A stretch of 64,000 nt of DNA, from contig PIZK01000023.1 of NCBI GenBank assembly GCA_002835545.1, forward strand, positions 62,001 through 126,000, given 5' to 3'. The notes under the pieces were generated by a model. It had not been told where the DNA came from and searched no databases. It saw only the letters and a list, made by a program, of their open reading frames with translations. This DNA comes from Alteromonadales bacterium alter-6D02. GTDB taxonomy: Bacteria > Pseudomonadota > Gammaproteobacteria > Enterobacterales > Psychrobiaceae. The translations under genes and the position numbers were made by a program. Positions 28,220 to 39,500 of the stretch are shown piece after piece (the first letter of the stretch is position 1; each line of letters begins with the position of its first letter).

Positions 28220-30292
28220 TTGAATAATTCGGTTAGTCTGCGCCTAGAGCAACTTGGCTTTGATCAACAAAAAGCATTAGCTTTGCTTGAAAATAACGCT
28301 TGGCTAGATGCTAAGGGCTTAAGCTTAGGTCAAGAGCGAGCAGAAAATGCATTTGAGTTTTTTTCCACACCACACTGTCACGACCAACACCTTTTTATGC
28401 TCGGTTACCCAGCGATTGATAGTAAAGCGCTCATCAGAGAGTTACTACTATCGCACCCTTTATCAAGTGATAATGTTTATGATGCAGTCTACTGTGAAGA
28501 TGTTAAAAACCCTCGCAAGCCTGTCTGTTTAACACTGCCTAAGGGTCAAGGGCTTAAGTTTTCTCGTTTAGTTAATTCGTGGCTAAAGCAATCGGCAACG
28601 TTATTGGCAGCACAAGAAAAAGAATTTAAACAACTGCAACAACAAAAGCTTAGCGCTAACCCAGAACATATAGAAGAAACCTTTGTAACCAGTGCTTTCA
28701 GTGATCATATCAACCCGCTTCTTACAGTATTCAAACGATTACCAGAAGTTAAATCATACTTAAGCGATCTAGCCAAACAACTTGATTACGGCTACCAACT
28801 AAGTCACCCTGTTGTATGTAATAATTTTGTCAGTCACCAAGGTGATGACCAATTTCCTATCGTTTTTTGTGACAATCCAGACAGTGTCAAATTGTTTGGC
28901 GACATCGCTATTGTTACAGAGCAAGGGACGACGGTTGCCAACCACCACTTATTACAACCTGGATTACTACACCAAGCGAACGGTGGTGTATTAATCCTGC
29001 CTGCCGAACGCTTACTAGAAAATCCTGAACTGTGGTTTGAGTTAAAATCATCATTGTTTGACCACCAAATCAAATGGCGATGTAGCAGCCAATGGCTTGA
29101 TCCAGAGTCAATGGACTTACGACTACAAATTATCTTAGTCGGCGACTCAATGGCATATAAGGGCTTTTTACATCTAGACCCTGATATCATTCAATTATTT
29201 CCATTAATCGCAGAAGTTAACCATCAATACTCGCTTGACACCGAATCAGCCTATATAAGTTACGCAGGCTATTTACAGAATATCGCTAGACGCAGTAATT
29301 GTAACGATCTGACCAACGCTGGCTTAGTGTGTTTAATGAATTTTTCTTCAATGCTCATCGAGCATCAACATAAAGTGTCTCTTGATAGTGCGATTTTCAA
29401 ATCGCTTATCCAGCAAGCTCAGACATTTGTCGATGTTAAAGACCAGTTTATTGATGAACCACACATTGAACAAGCCATTGCAGCTTATAACTTACGTAAA
29501 AACCGTATCGCACAATACAGTTTTGAAGCGATAAAAGAGAAACAATTACTATTAGTTACTCAAGGACAGGCTATCGGGCAAATCAACGCTCTCTCAGTTC
29601 TTGATACCGATTTAGACTGCTTTGGTGAACCATCTCGTGTAACTGCCGCTGTCTACTTAGGTAACGGCGAAATAGATGATGTTGAACGAAAGGTCGACTT
29701 GGCCGGGAATATTCACGCAAAAGGTGTTGCGATATTAACCTCCTATTTACACCAAAAATTTGCCCTCGAAGATGATATCCCCCTTGCCGCCAATCTGGTT
29801 TTCGAGCAATCCTACCAAGGAATAGATGGTGATAGTGCTGCGATGGCTAGCTTATTATGTTTACTGTCGGCCTTCGCAGACAAACCGCTTGAGCAAGGAA
29901 TAGCTGTTACTGGCGCGATGGATCAATTTGGGAATATCTTAGCCATTGGTGGGGTTAATGAGAAAATATCAGGGTTTTACAAGGCCTGTGAAGTCAATGG
30001 TTTTGGTAAACGCCAAGGCGTCATTATTCCAATGAGCAATATCAACAACCTCAATTTGACACCCAAAATAAGACAAGCTGTCAAAGATAAGCGCTTTTAT
30101 ATCTACCCGGTCAGTCACATTGAGCAAGCTATTGAATTAGTATTTAGTCTAACAGCAGGACAAGTGAATGAAGATAGCACCTACCCACAAGATTCATTGT
30201 ACGGTGCTATAAAGCAACGTATTGATAAGCTTAACAGTCATGACCACCAACCCGAATCACTTTGGGATAGGCTTAAATTTTGGACTAATTAA
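28220..30292 (+). CDS. Lon-like protease of the YcbZ group with degenerate ATPase part
   Basis: 690 residues from a TTG start (AAGGA about 9 bp upstream). The C-terminal Lon protease domain is complete: EQSYQGIDGDSAAMASLLCLL has the catalytic Ser and GGVNEKISGFYKACE the catalytic Lys. The N-terminal AAA-like region lacks a normal Walker A (LMLGYPAIDSKAL) and Walker B (GGVLILPAERLL), as in E. coli YcbZ. ATP-dependent unfolding is therefore doubtful. It is followed by fabA, the same neighbour as ycbZ in E. coli. The substrate is unknown. Confidence 0.82.
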   Translation: MNNSVSLRLEQLGFDQQKALALLENNAWLDAKGLSLGQERAENAFEFFSTPHCHDQHLFMLGYPAIDSKALIRELLLSHPLSSDNVYDAVYCEDVKNPRKPVCLTLPKGQGLKFSRLVNSWLKQSATLLAAQEKEFKQLQQQKLSANPEHIEETFVTSAFSDHINPLLTVFKRLPEVKSYLSDLAKQLDYGYQLSHPVVCNNFVSHQGDDQFPIVFCDNPDSVKLFGDIAIVTEQGTTVANHHLLQPGLLHQANGGVLILPAERLLENPELWFELKSSLFDHQIKWRCSSQWLDPESMDLRLQIILVGDSMAYKGFLHLDPDIIQLFPLIAEVNHQYSLDTESAYISYAGYLQNIARRSNCNDLTNAGLVCLMNFSSMLIEHQHKVSLDSAIFKSLIQQAQTFVDVKDQFIDEPHIEQAIAAYNLRKNRIAQYSFEAIKEKQLLLVTQGQAIGQINALSVLDTDLDCFGEPSRVTAAVYLGNGEIDDVERKVDLAGNIHAKGVAILTSYLHQKFALEDDIPLAANLVFEQSYQGIDGDSAAMASLLCLLSAFADKPLEQGIAVTGAMDQFGNILAIGGVNEKISGFYKACEVNGFGKRQGVIIPMSNINNLNLTPKIRQAVKDKRFYIYPVSHIEQAIELVFSLTAGQVNEDSTYPQDSLYGAIKQRIDKLNSHDHQPESLWDRLKFWTN

Positions 30293-30319
30293 TCATTCAT
30301 TGGCTCATCGGAGTTGTTT

Positions 30320-30337
30320 AGCGAACAACTGTTAGCT
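30320..30337. promoter_or_regulatory. FabR-like operator upstream of fabA
   Basis: AGCGAACAACTGTTAGCT is an 8-2-8 inverted repeat with one mismatch. It resembles the FabR site of enteric and Vibrio fabA/fabB promoters (AGCG-ACA / TGTT-GCT type). It sits 36 bp before the fabA ATG. FabR adjusts the unsaturated to saturated fatty acid ratio; no fabR gene is in this window. Confidence 0.6.
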
Positions 30338-30373
30338 AATCTAGCGGCCGATTTTAATACAATGGTTTATGAG

Positions 30374-30889
30374 ATGTCTAAACAATCAAGCTACTCAAGA
30401 GAAGATTTATTAGCCAGTGGTCGTGGTGAGTTATTCGGTCCAGGCAATCCACAATTACCTGCACCAAATATGTTAATGATGGATCGCATCGTTAGTATGA
30501 CTGAAGACGGTGGTACTTACGGTAAAGGTGAGATAATCGCTGAACTCGATATCACCAAAGATTTGTGGTTCTTTGACTGTCACTTTATCGGCGATCCTGT
30601 TATGCCTGGTTGTTTAGGTTTAGACGCGATGTGGCAGCTTGTTGGCTTCTACCTTGGCTGGGTTGGCGGAAAAGGCCGTGGACGTGCTCTGGGTGTGGGC
30701 GAACTAAAATTCACTGGTCAAGTTTTACCAACAGCGAAAAAAGTGACATACAAAATCAACATGAAGCGTGTGATCAACCGTAAATTAGTTATGGGACTTG
30801 CTGATGCAACAATGGAAGTTGATGGACGTGAAATTTACAATGCAAAAGATTTAAAAGTAGGTCTTTTTACTGACACTGCGGCCTTTTAA
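30374..30889 (+). CDS. fabA: 3-hydroxydecanoyl-ACP dehydratase/isomerase
   Basis: 171 residues from the ATG at 30374, the same size and N-terminus as other FabA proteins ([16 protein letters not shown]). The frame also reads open from a TTG at 30314, but that part crosses the FabR-like site. Active-site residues H70 ([15 protein letters not shown]) and D84 (GLDAMWQ) are present. It dehydrates 3-hydroxydecanoyl-ACP and isomerises the product, starting unsaturated fatty acid synthesis. Confidence 0.96.
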   Translation: MSKQSSYSREDLLASGRGELFGPGNPQLPAPNMLMMDRIVSMTEDGGTYGKGEIIAELDITKDLWFFDCHFIGDPVMPGCLGLDAMWQLVGFYLGWVGGKGRGRALGVGELKFTGQVLPTAKKVTYKINMKRVINRKLVMGLADATMEVDGREIYNAKDLKVGLFTDTAAF

Positions 30890-30903
30890 GTTTTATTGTT
30901 TTA

Positions 30904-30925
30904 ATGCGCTACATCTGTAGCGTAT
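30904..30925 (+). terminator. Hairpin after fabA
   Basis: ATGCGCTAC, loop ATCT, GTAGCGTAT: nine pairs including one G-U. The following bases (TTTCCCC) give only a short T-run. Confidence 0.5.
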
Positions 30926-31154
30926 TTCCCCCTCACCTGTTATATACTCTTCTACTATCTCTTTAGTCGACATTTTACTTTTTTTGCATAACCTTATTTA
31001 TACAATGCTATTTATGTTGTATATTTGATTCTGTATATCCATCAATTAATCAATATGTCCAAGCATCTGCGAAATTATTTTAATGTAGCCTTTCAAAGGG
31101 TTTAGTAATAAACGTCTTTTTCAAAATAAGAATAACTAATCAAATTGAGTATGA

Positions 31155-32198
31155 ATGAATAAGAATATTTTAGAGTCAGTCATAGAAATCACTAAGCAAC
31201 GAGATTCCGAAGCTTTCGGGATTAGTTTATTAGCGACTATTTCTGAGTTAGTCCCTAATGCATTTATTTCTTTATTTCAAAAGGTGCTCTATCCGACGCC
31301 TCACTTTGAAGTATCCTCAACACTATCCACCCAAAAAGATGAACATGGCATTGAAAGTTACATATGGGATACTAAGCTACCGGAAGCGACTAAAGAATAC
31401 ATAAAAGTTAATGTTTCAAAGTTAATTCAAATGACGGTTTATCAAAGCGCCGACGGTATGTATCATACGTTTATTCCTATTAATATTGATGAGAATGTCA
31501 GTTACGCGGTCGACGTTGCCTCAGAGCAACGCCATTCAAAAGACCTCGACTCACTAATTGCCATCACTAAACTAAGTCAAAACTTCTATTCAGTGCTAGC
31601 AATCAGTGAAAGAGATACGTTAACGGGCTTATTTAACCGCCGTACTTATGAACAAAAATTAAATTCGCTACTCACTAAACAATATAACAATCAACAACAC
31701 CCACTAAACACCTGCGAAGGACAAGAACATCGCCAGCCCAAGGCCCTTGGCCATACATGGCTAGCAATGATTGATATAGACCACTTTAAAAAGGTCAATG
31801 ATGAAATTGGGCACATGTACGGTGACGAAGTGTTGCTAGTCCTGTCTCAGTTAATGCAGAAGTCGTTTCGAGCTAACGATTTATTATTTAGATTTGGTGG
31901 TGAAGAGTTTGTCATTATTTTTGAGCCGACCAGTAAAGAGAACGTTGCTAATTTACTCGAACGTTTTAGAAAAATCGTCTCCCAATATCACTTTCCTCTA
32001 GTAGGGCATATAACAATAAGTTGTGGCTATGCAAAAATAACAACACATGATCACGCACCCACTATTTTAAATAATGCAGACCAAGCGTTGTACTTCGCTA
32101 AAGATCATGGCCGTAACTGTGTTTATAACTATGAAAATCTATGTGCCGAAGGTGAGATACAATCGCCTATTAATGACGGTAATATTGAACTGTTTTAG
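31155..32198 (+). CDS. Diguanylate cyclase with uncharacterised N-terminal domain
   Basis: 347 residues. Residues 1 to about 150 form a cytoplasmic sensory-like domain without membrane segments, possibly GAF-like, which I cannot assign. The GGDEF domain starts at ERDTLTGLFNRRTYEQ and carries the active-site motif GGEEF at 248-252. The inhibitory site RxxD (RAND) lies five residues before it, so feedback inhibition by c-di-GMP is likely. A Gln/His-rich insertion (QYNNQQHPLNTCEGQEHRQPK) splits the early part of the domain. It stands alone, with a terminator shared with htpG downstream. Confidence 0.88.
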   Translation: MNKNILESVIEITKQRDSEAFGISLLATISELVPNAFISLFQKVLYPTPHFEVSSTLSTQKDEHGIESYIWDTKLPEATKEYIKVNVSKLIQMTVYQSADGMYHTFIPINIDENVSYAVDVASEQRHSKDLDSLIAITKLSQNFYSVLAISERDTLTGLFNRRTYEQKLNSLLTKQYNNQQHPLNTCEGQEHRQPKALGHTWLAMIDIDHFKKVNDEIGHMYGDEVLLVLSQLMQKSFRANDLLFRFGGEEFVIIFEPTSKENVANLLERFRKIVSQYHFPLVGHITISCGYAKITTHDHAPTILNNADQALYFAKDHGRNCVYNYENLCAEGEIQSPINDGNIELF

Positions 32199-32357
32199 GT
32201 GACTATTTAGCCATCTTGAGTGGCTTTTAATAAGCGCATTTCTGTGATGCGCCGAAACGTTTTATGCTATTAAACCTATATTAAAATATTCTCTGAGGTA
32301 AGTTCACAGACCTTAGATAAAATGTTTAGCGAATCGACTTTTTACGCCTCATAAAGA

Positions 32358-32391
32358 AAAAACCACTATTAATCGCTTAATAGTGGTTTTT
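32358..32391. terminator. Bidirectional terminator between the cyclase gene and htpG
   Basis: AAAAACCACTATTAA (32358-32372), loop TCGC, TTAATAGTGGTTTTT (32377-32391). It is a perfect 15-bp stem with T-runs on either strand, between two converging genes. Confidence 0.92.
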
Positions 32392-32412
32392 AATTTTCTA
32401 CACTGCTAGGTA

Positions 32413-34329
32413 TTATGCTTTTGCTAAATCTAGCATCAATTCATTCATCTTATTGATGAATCCTGCTGGGTCTTCTAATGAACCACGCTCAGATAGTTGT
32501 GCTTGACGGTATAAAACATCGACCCACTTTTCAAAACGAGCTTCGTCTTGTTCATCGGCTAAATGCTTAACCAGTGTATGCTCAGGGTTAAATTCAAAGA
32601 TAAACTTAGTTTCAGGTACAGGCTGACCAGCCGCTTCCATCAGTTTGATCATTTGGCTAGTCATATCATTGCCATCAGATACGATACAGCTCGGTGTGTT
32701 GGTTAAACGGTGTGAAACTCGTACATCTTTAACCTCATCACCTAATACTGTTTTAATACGTTCGGCAACGGTTTCAAATGCTTTGTCAGTCTCAGCTTGC
32801 TTCTCTTTGGTCGCTTCATCTACTTCACCAAGATCAAGATCTGCTTTTACAACTGATTGAAGTTGTTTGCCATCGAACTCAGTCAGGTGACTCATCAACC
32901 ACTCATCAATGCGATCAGACATTAATAATACTTCATAACCTCGACTTCTTAACTGTTCTAAATGCGGGCTATTTTTAGCGGCTTGGAAGCTATCAGCAGT
33001 AATGAAATAAATTGACTCTTGGCCTTCTGGCATACGTTCAATATATTCTTTAAGCGACACAGTCTGCTCGCTTGTGTCAGCATGAGTTGAAGCAAAACGT
33101 AATAATTTAGCAATGGCTTCCTTATTCGCTGCATCTTCAGCTGGGCCTTCTTTTAAGACCTGACCAAACTCTTTCCAGAATTTTTGATATTTCTCAGCAT
33201 CTTTGTTACCTAAACGATCTAACATTTGTAAGACACGCTTAGTACAACCATTACGCATTTGTTGCGTTACTTTGTTTTCTTGCAAAATCTCACGAGATAC
33301 GTTTAACGGTAAATCATTTGAATCGACTAACCCTTTAACAAAGCGTAAATACGTTGGCATGAACTGTTCAGCGTCATCCATAATAAATACACGTTGCACA
33401 TATAGTTTTAACCCTGTGCTTGACTCTCGATTGTACATATCCCATGGCGCGCGAGCAGGAATATAAAGTAAGCTCGTGTATTCTAATTTACCTTCAACTT
33501 TATTATGTGCCCAAGTCAGCGGGTCTTCAAAGTCATGAGCAACATGTTTGTAGAACTCATTATAATCGCTGTCTTCTAGCTCTGATTTACTTAATGTCCA
33601 AATTGCTGTCGCTTTATTAACAGGAGCCCAAGATGCCGGGATTGCAGGAATTTTTTCACCGTCTGGGCCATCTTGTTCTGCAACTTCTTCATTAAACATT
33701 TCCACAGAAATTGAAATATGGTCAGAGTACTTACTGATCACCTGCTTAAGGCGATAATCATTTAAGAACTCTTCTTCACCTTCATTTAAATGAAGAATAA
33801 TTTCCGTACCACGCTCTGCTTTGGTGATATCAGTTAAGTCATAACTGCCCTTACCTTCTGATTCCCAACGAACACCTTGGTCTGCACTAGTACCCGCTTT
33901 ACGTGTGTTAACAGTTACACGGTCAGCAACAATGAATGAAGAATAGAAACCAACACCGAATTGGCCAATCAGTTGGCTGTCTTTCGCTTGATCACCCGTT
34001 AAGTTAGAAAAGAACTCTGCCGTACCCGACTTTGCAATCGTACCAAGATGCTCAATAACATCATCTCGGTTCATACCAATACCATTATCATTAATAGTAA
34101 TAGTACGCGCTTCTTTATCAAAGCTAACACGAACGCGAAGCTCACCGTCATCTTCATATAATGCACTATCTTCTAACGCTTTAAAGCGTAACTTATCAGC
34201 AGCATCCGCAGCATTAGAAACTAATTCACGTAAGAATATTTCTTTATTTGAGTAAAGTGAATGGATCATCAATTGAAGAAGTTGTGTCACTTCTGTTTGA
34301 AAGCCATGAGTTTGAGTTGTTTCTGACAT
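32413..34329 (-). CDS. htpG: Chaperone HtpG (Hsp90 family)
   Basis: 638 residues, full length. The GHKL ATPase domain has [16 protein letters not shown]-type motif (here [21 protein letters not shown]), DNGIGM and [11 protein letters not shown]. The middle domain has the catalytic-Arg region ([11 protein letters not shown]), and the dimerisation domain ends in a helical tail. ATP-driven chaperone of the cytoplasm. It is preceded by a sigma-32 promoter. Confidence 0.97.
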   Translation of the reverse strand: MSETTQTHGFQTEVTQLLQLMIHSLYSNKEIFLRELVSNAADAADKLRFKALEDSALYEDDGELRVRVSFDKEARTITINDNGIGMNRDDVIEHLGTIAKSGTAEFFSNLTGDQAKDSQLIGQFGVGFYSSFIVADRVTVNTRKAGTSADQGVRWESEGKGSYDLTDITKAERGTEIILHLNEGEEEFLNDYRLKQVISKYSDHISISVEMFNEEVAEQDGPDGEKIPAIPASWAPVNKATAIWTLSKSELEDSDYNEFYKHVAHDFEDPLTWAHNKVEGKLEYTSLLYIPARAPWDMYNRESSTGLKLYVQRVFIMDDAEQFMPTYLRFVKGLVDSNDLPLNVSREILQENKVTQQMRNGCTKRVLQMLDRLGNKDAEKYQKFWKEFGQVLKEGPAEDAANKEAIAKLLRFASTHADTSEQTVSLKEYIERMPEGQESIYFITADSFQAAKNSPHLEQLRSRGYEVLLMSDRIDEWLMSHLTEFDGKQLQSVVKADLDLGEVDEATKEKQAETDKAFETVAERIKTVLGDEVKDVRVSHRLTNTPSCIVSDGNDMTSQMIKLMEAAGQPVPETKFIFEFNPEHTLVKHLADEQDEARFEKWVDVLYRQAQLSERGSLEDPAGFINKMNELMLDLAKA

Positions 34330-34397
34330 TCCTGAACTCCGTTATATTTAACATACTAAAATGATGTTGCAGTTATTCTGCAAACCGTTAACTAAAG

Positions 34398-34424
34398 AAA
34401 TGGGGCGCAATTTGGGGATTTCAA
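34398..34424 (-). promoter_or_regulatory. Sigma-32 (heat-shock) promoter of htpG
   Basis: On the minus strand: GTTGAAA, 13-bp spacer, CCCCATTT, about 70 bp before the htpG start codon. This is nearly identical to the sigma-32 consensus (CTTGAAA, 11-16 bp, CCCCATNT). Confidence 0.85.
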
Positions 34425-34545
34425 CTAGTGAAAAGACTTTTTTCAACTTTAGTGGTGTAAGTGGATAAAAACTCGGCAACTAAACCGCAACGCCCTGACT
34501 AGAATCTGTCAAGGCGTTGTTCAATTTATTAGCACTTATAATATG

Positions 34546-36339
34546 TTAAAACATATCATTAGGCATGGCCATCACTGAAGATGCCCCCGCATAAATTGTA
34601 TCAATATGAGCTTGTTGTTTTGGCAGTAAACGAGCAAAAAAGAATTGCCCAACACATAATTTATTGTCATAAAATGGGTTATCGCTACTAAGCTGACTCG
34701 CTTTTGCTTTAACCGACATCATGCACCACATATATGCATAAGCTGTATAACCAAACGCATTAAGATAATCGACAGCATTAGCGTTTAACTCATTACCATC
34801 GTTTGAGCGCTCAAGCATTGTTTGAGTAACACTCTCTAAGCGGTCGACTGCAGAACTCAATTGCTCTAACATTGCTGAAATTTGTGATGTTTGATCACTG
34901 ACATTTTCAGTATCAATAAACCCCCTAATCTCGCCGATAAATAGATTAAAGTCTTTTGCGTTATTCATCGCAACCTTTCTACCAATCAGGTCTAATGCCT
35001 GTATTCCGTTTGTACCTTCATAGATTTGTGCAATGCGAACATCACGAACAAGCTGCTCCATGCCCCATTCACGAATATAACCATGACCACCAAAGACTTG
35101 TTGAGCAAGGATAGTAGATTCTAAACCAAGATCGGTAAAAAATGCTTTTGCTACTGGTGTTAGCAATGCAACTAAACAACTCGCCTTTTGCTTAACCTCC
35201 TCGTCCTCGCTGTACTTTGCTAAATCAAGTTGTTTGGCGATGTACAGTGCAAATGCACGACTGGCCTCATTGTTAGCACGCACAGTTAACAACATTCGAC
35301 GTACATCACCATGTACAATGATAGGATCAGCATCCTTAGTTACATCTCGAAGTTCACCGTGGCCTTTACTTTGGCGTCGATCCTTTGCGTATTCACTCGC
35401 TCCCTGATAGGCCATCTCACCACAACCGATTCCTTGAATACCAATCGACAAACGTTCGTAGTTCATCATTGTAAACATGCACGCGAGGCCTTTGCCTTTC
35501 TCACCGATAAGGTAGCCTTTCGAAGCATCAAAATTCATAACACAAGTTGACGATGCTTTAATGCCCATTTTGTGTTCAATTGAACCACAGCTGACATTGT
35601 TTGCAGTTGTTAGTTGATCATTTTCTACATTAATTTTTGGAACCAAAAATAATGATATGCCACGGGCGCCCGGTGCAGCATCAGGTAGCTTAGCTAACAC
35701 AAGATGAATGATATTTTCATTTAAATCATGTTCACCACCAGTGATAAATATCTTGGTCCCGGTGATGTCATAACTGCCCTGTTCATTCGGAACCGCTTTT
35801 GTTCTAATTAAACCTAAATCAGTGCCACTGTGCGGTTCAGTTAGACACATCGATGCAGACCAACGACCGCTGTATAAAGGCGGAAGAAATTGTTCTTTGA
35901 GCGAATCGCTGCCATGTGCGTTTAACGCTAAGCATGCTCCAGAGGTTAAGGTTGGGTAAAGTGTAAATGAAGTATTTGCTGAATACATCATTTCGTCAAA
36001 CAAAACCCCCAACATTTTAGGCATTCCCATGCCTCCGTATGTTGGTTCTCCGCAAAGACCACTCCAGCCACCTTCCGCAAACGTATTGAATGCCTCTTTA
36101 AAGCCTGTAGGTGTTGTGACTTCGCCTTGGTTAAATGTAGCCCCTTCTTCATCACCAATTCGGTTTAACGGAGCAATCAACTGACTTGCCAGTTTTCCTG
36201 CCTCTTCAAGAATAGCCTCAGCAGTATCAACATCAACAGCCTCTTGCAAAGTCGGTATTCCCTGCCAAAGTGTTTCTACATCAAAAACTTCTTTTAACAA
36301 AAAACTCATATCTTGTAACGGTGGTTGATACTCAGTCAT
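34546..36339 (-). CDS. Acyl-CoA dehydrogenase with C-terminal extension (DmdC-like)
   Basis: 597 residues, about 200 more than short-chain dehydrogenases; the surplus is the extra C-terminal helical domain seen in DmdC-like and related enzymes. FAD/substrate motifs are CLTEPHSGTDLGLIRTKA, ITGTKIFITGGEHD, YERLSIGIQGIGCGEMAYQGA and the region QQVFGGHGYIREWGMEQLVRDVRIAQIYEGTNGIQALDLIGRK. It oxidises an acyl-CoA to the 2-enoyl-CoA. Relatives act on 3-methylmercaptopropionyl-CoA or on fatty acyl-CoAs, and I cannot choose from sequence. It stands alone, divergent from the large sensor kinase. Confidence 0.87.
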   Translation of the reverse strand: MTEYQPPLQDMSFLLKEVFDVETLWQGIPTLQEAVDVDTAEAILEEAGKLASQLIAPLNRIGDEEGATFNQGEVTTPTGFKEAFNTFAEGGWSGLCGEPTYGGMGMPKMLGVLFDEMMYSANTSFTLYPTLTSGACLALNAHGSDSLKEQFLPPLYSGRWSASMCLTEPHSGTDLGLIRTKAVPNEQGSYDITGTKIFITGGEHDLNENIIHLVLAKLPDAAPGARGISLFLVPKINVENDQLTTANNVSCGSIEHKMGIKASSTCVMNFDASKGYLIGEKGKGLACMFTMMNYERLSIGIQGIGCGEMAYQGASEYAKDRRQSKGHGELRDVTKDADPIIVHGDVRRMLLTVRANNEASRAFALYIAKQLDLAKYSEDEEVKQKASCLVALLTPVAKAFFTDLGLESTILAQQVFGGHGYIREWGMEQLVRDVRIAQIYEGTNGIQALDLIGRKVAMNNAKDFNLFIGEIRGFIDTENVSDQTSQISAMLEQLSSAVDRLESVTQTMLERSNDGNELNANAVDYLNAFGYTAYAYMWCMMSVKAKASQLSSDNPFYDNKLCVGQFFFARLLPKQQAHIDTIYAGASSVMAMPNDMF

Positions 36340-36538
36340 CTATCTTTCTCCTGTCAAGCCAATAATCAAACATACCATTTAAACACCCGTTTACTTTATA
36401 CTATTTTTATTTAATTGTTAATGACGTAATACACTTTTCTCATTAGCTATTTGTCGTAAAAACACAGATAAATGAACTATGCTTAATGTAATTACGCCAC
36501 CCAGTGGCACTATTCCTTTAAAAAGTATAGGTCATCTT

Positions 36539-39500
36539 ATGTTTGATAAAATGAAACTATCTACTATGTTAGCTTTTGGCTTTGGCATGATAGTCGCTTT
36601 GTTTATTGCAACATCCACCTTGTCCTACTATGCGATTTCAGATAGTACTAAAGGATTTAGTGAGTATAGAAATTTAGCTAGGGATACAAACCTTGCTGGT
36701 CGCTTACAAGCAAATATGTTGTTCGTACGGTTATTCGTTAAAGAGTTTTTTAAGACCGGCGATCAAAGTAGCGTCAATAATTACCGTTCTCGATTGAAGA
36801 AACTACAAAGTTTTTTGGATGAAGCGAGGACACAAATCCAAGAGCCTTCTAGAGCGAGGCAAGTTGCGCTGATTAGCGAATCAATCGACGATTATGTGCA
36901 AAACTTCGATATCATCATCGATATGAAGACGAAAAGAGATGATCTTGTTTTTAATAACCTCGATCCTACCGGTATCATCATGCGCACAAAACTATCTTCG
37001 CTAATTGAAAGCGCATACGCTGATAACGCTCCTGATATTGCTTACTATGCAGGTCGGATACAGGAACGTGTTTTATTAGCTCGCCTCTATGCCAATAAGT
37101 TTTTAAACACCAACTCCAATCAAGCAGCGTTACGCTTTAAAAAAGAAATCGGTATCGAAATAGACACCCTTGCGACAACACTAAGCCCACAACTTACCGA
37201 TACTAATCGACGATTATTTTTTGCTACATTCCAAACATCCCGTGCAGCTTATATCGAACATTTTGATGCCATTGAAAAGCTTATCCTTGAAAGAAATGCC
37301 ATCATCAATAACCAACTAGACAGGATTGGCCCCATCATCTCACTTGCTGCAGAAGACGTTAAGCTTTCTGTAAAAAGCGATCAAGATAAGCTCGGACCTA
37401 AGGTACAACAGGACAATGAATATTCAACCTTGGTGATTAGCGTCATTTCCATAATTGGTTTATCCGGCTCAATGTTAGTGGCTTGGCTAATTACCGTACA
37501 AATTAAAAAACCCATTGGAGGTGAGCCCTTAGAAATAATGGGCGTGACGACTGAGGTGGCCAGAGGTAATACAGATATAAATTTCCCTCAAGAAGCGTCG
37601 CTATCGGGTATCTTTTTAATGCTAAAAACTATGGTCGATGCACTAAATAACAAAGTCAATATTGCCCAAGAAATTGCGCGCGGAAATTTAGACGTTAAGG
37701 TTGAACTAAGCTCGAGTAAGGATACCCTCGGCATCGCCCTGCAACAAATGGTCGTACAATTGCGTGAAAGAGACAATAAAATCACTGAAGAAACTCAGGC
37801 TAAAGCACTGATACTTTCAGACTTAGAGCGACAGGATTGGTTAAAAACACAGATTGCAGCTGTCAATAATGTATCTCAAGGAGTGATTAATCATTCAGAA
37901 TTATGCCAACGCGTTATCACCATCATCTCAAAATCACTCCAAGCTGCTCAAGGCGTGATCTATATCGTTAAAAAAGAAGACTCAAAATTACTTAAATTAT
38001 ATGGTTCATACGCATTTAACAAAAGAAAATCTAACGATAACACCATAGAGTTTGGACAAGGGCTGGCTGGTCAATCTGCCATAGAAAAAGAATCAATCGT
38101 GTTAGTTAATGTTCCTCAAGAACATACAACCATTACTTCTGCATTAGGGAAAAGTGCACCGCTCAATATCATAGCCACCCCTATTTTATTTCAAGATGCA
38201 ACTATTGGTGTCATCGAAGTGGCATCATTTAATCACATCACAGAAATACAGCAAGATTTTATGGAGCAAGTGGCTGATAACCTTGGTGTCATTATCAACA
38301 GTGTAAGCAGTCGTAAACAAGTAGAACAGCTCTTGAAAAACTCAAAACAACAAGCGGAAGTCCTTACATTTAAACAACAAGAGCTAGAACAAGCGAATGA
38401 GGTGCTGCAGAGTAAAACGGAGCTCTTAACCATCTCAGAAGAAAATTTAAAACAGCAAAGTGAGGAGCTAAGAGCTTCAAATGATGAACTCTCGGATAAG
38501 CAACGCTCGTTGCATCAACAAAAGAAGAAAATAGAACAATCGCAAAGAGAGTTAACGACCAAAGCCGAAGAATTAGCACAAGCGAGCAAATATAAGTCTG
38601 AATTTCTCGCCAATATGAGCCATGAACTCCGTACTCCATTAAACAGCCTGCTTCTTCTTGCTAAAGGGCTCAGTGAAAATAAAAAAAATAATTTAGACAA
38701 AATAGAAGTTGAAGACGCACAAATAATTTATCGAGGTGGCCAAAATTTATTACTTTTGATTAATGATATTCTTGATCTTTCTAAAGTAGAAGCAGGCAAG
38801 CTAACACTTCATATAACTGCTGTTGAAGTTAACTCTATAGTCGAAAACTTAAAACAGTTATTTGCTCCAATGGCCAAGGAGAAATCAATCGAGTTCGATG
38901 TCGACGTCGATAGCCAAGTACCGACTGTTATAGAAACAGATAGCCTTAGGATAGAACAAATCTTACGTAACCTCCTCTCCAACGCGATAAAGTTTACAGA
39001 AGTAGGTCATGTCCGGTTGGCGATAAAGCTCATTAAAACACCAGCAGGAGGTGCTCAAGGGTCGCTTTCAGCAACTGATAGTGTCATTTTCTCCGTCATC
39101 GATAGCGGTATTGGTATCCCGCAGAATAAGATAGAGTCAATTTTCGAAGCTTTTCAACAACAAGATGGCTCAACAAGTCGTAAATATGGAGGAACAGGAT
39201 TAGGCTTAACCATAGCAAAAGAGCTCACCCATTTATTAGGTGCCAATATCAGTATCCAAAGCGAAGTTAACAAAGGGAGTACATTTACACTGGCAATCCC
39301 ACTCAATGAACTGCCCATGAAACAAACTGAGATAGAATCAGCACTAACTATAGAGACTAACACGAGTAAAGAATCAGTTGACAGTGCAACAGACAAACCA
39401 CAACCGCAGCAAGCTTTCCCGGCTATTCGAACAGACCTGCCTAAGCTGCCTGATGAGAGTAAAGTACTAATATCAACGACAGATCAAGACTTCAAAGATA

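Noticed and set aside
30314-30373. Longer FabA from a TTG start
   Set aside because: The extra 20 residues are not in the FabA family and overlap the FabR-like operator.
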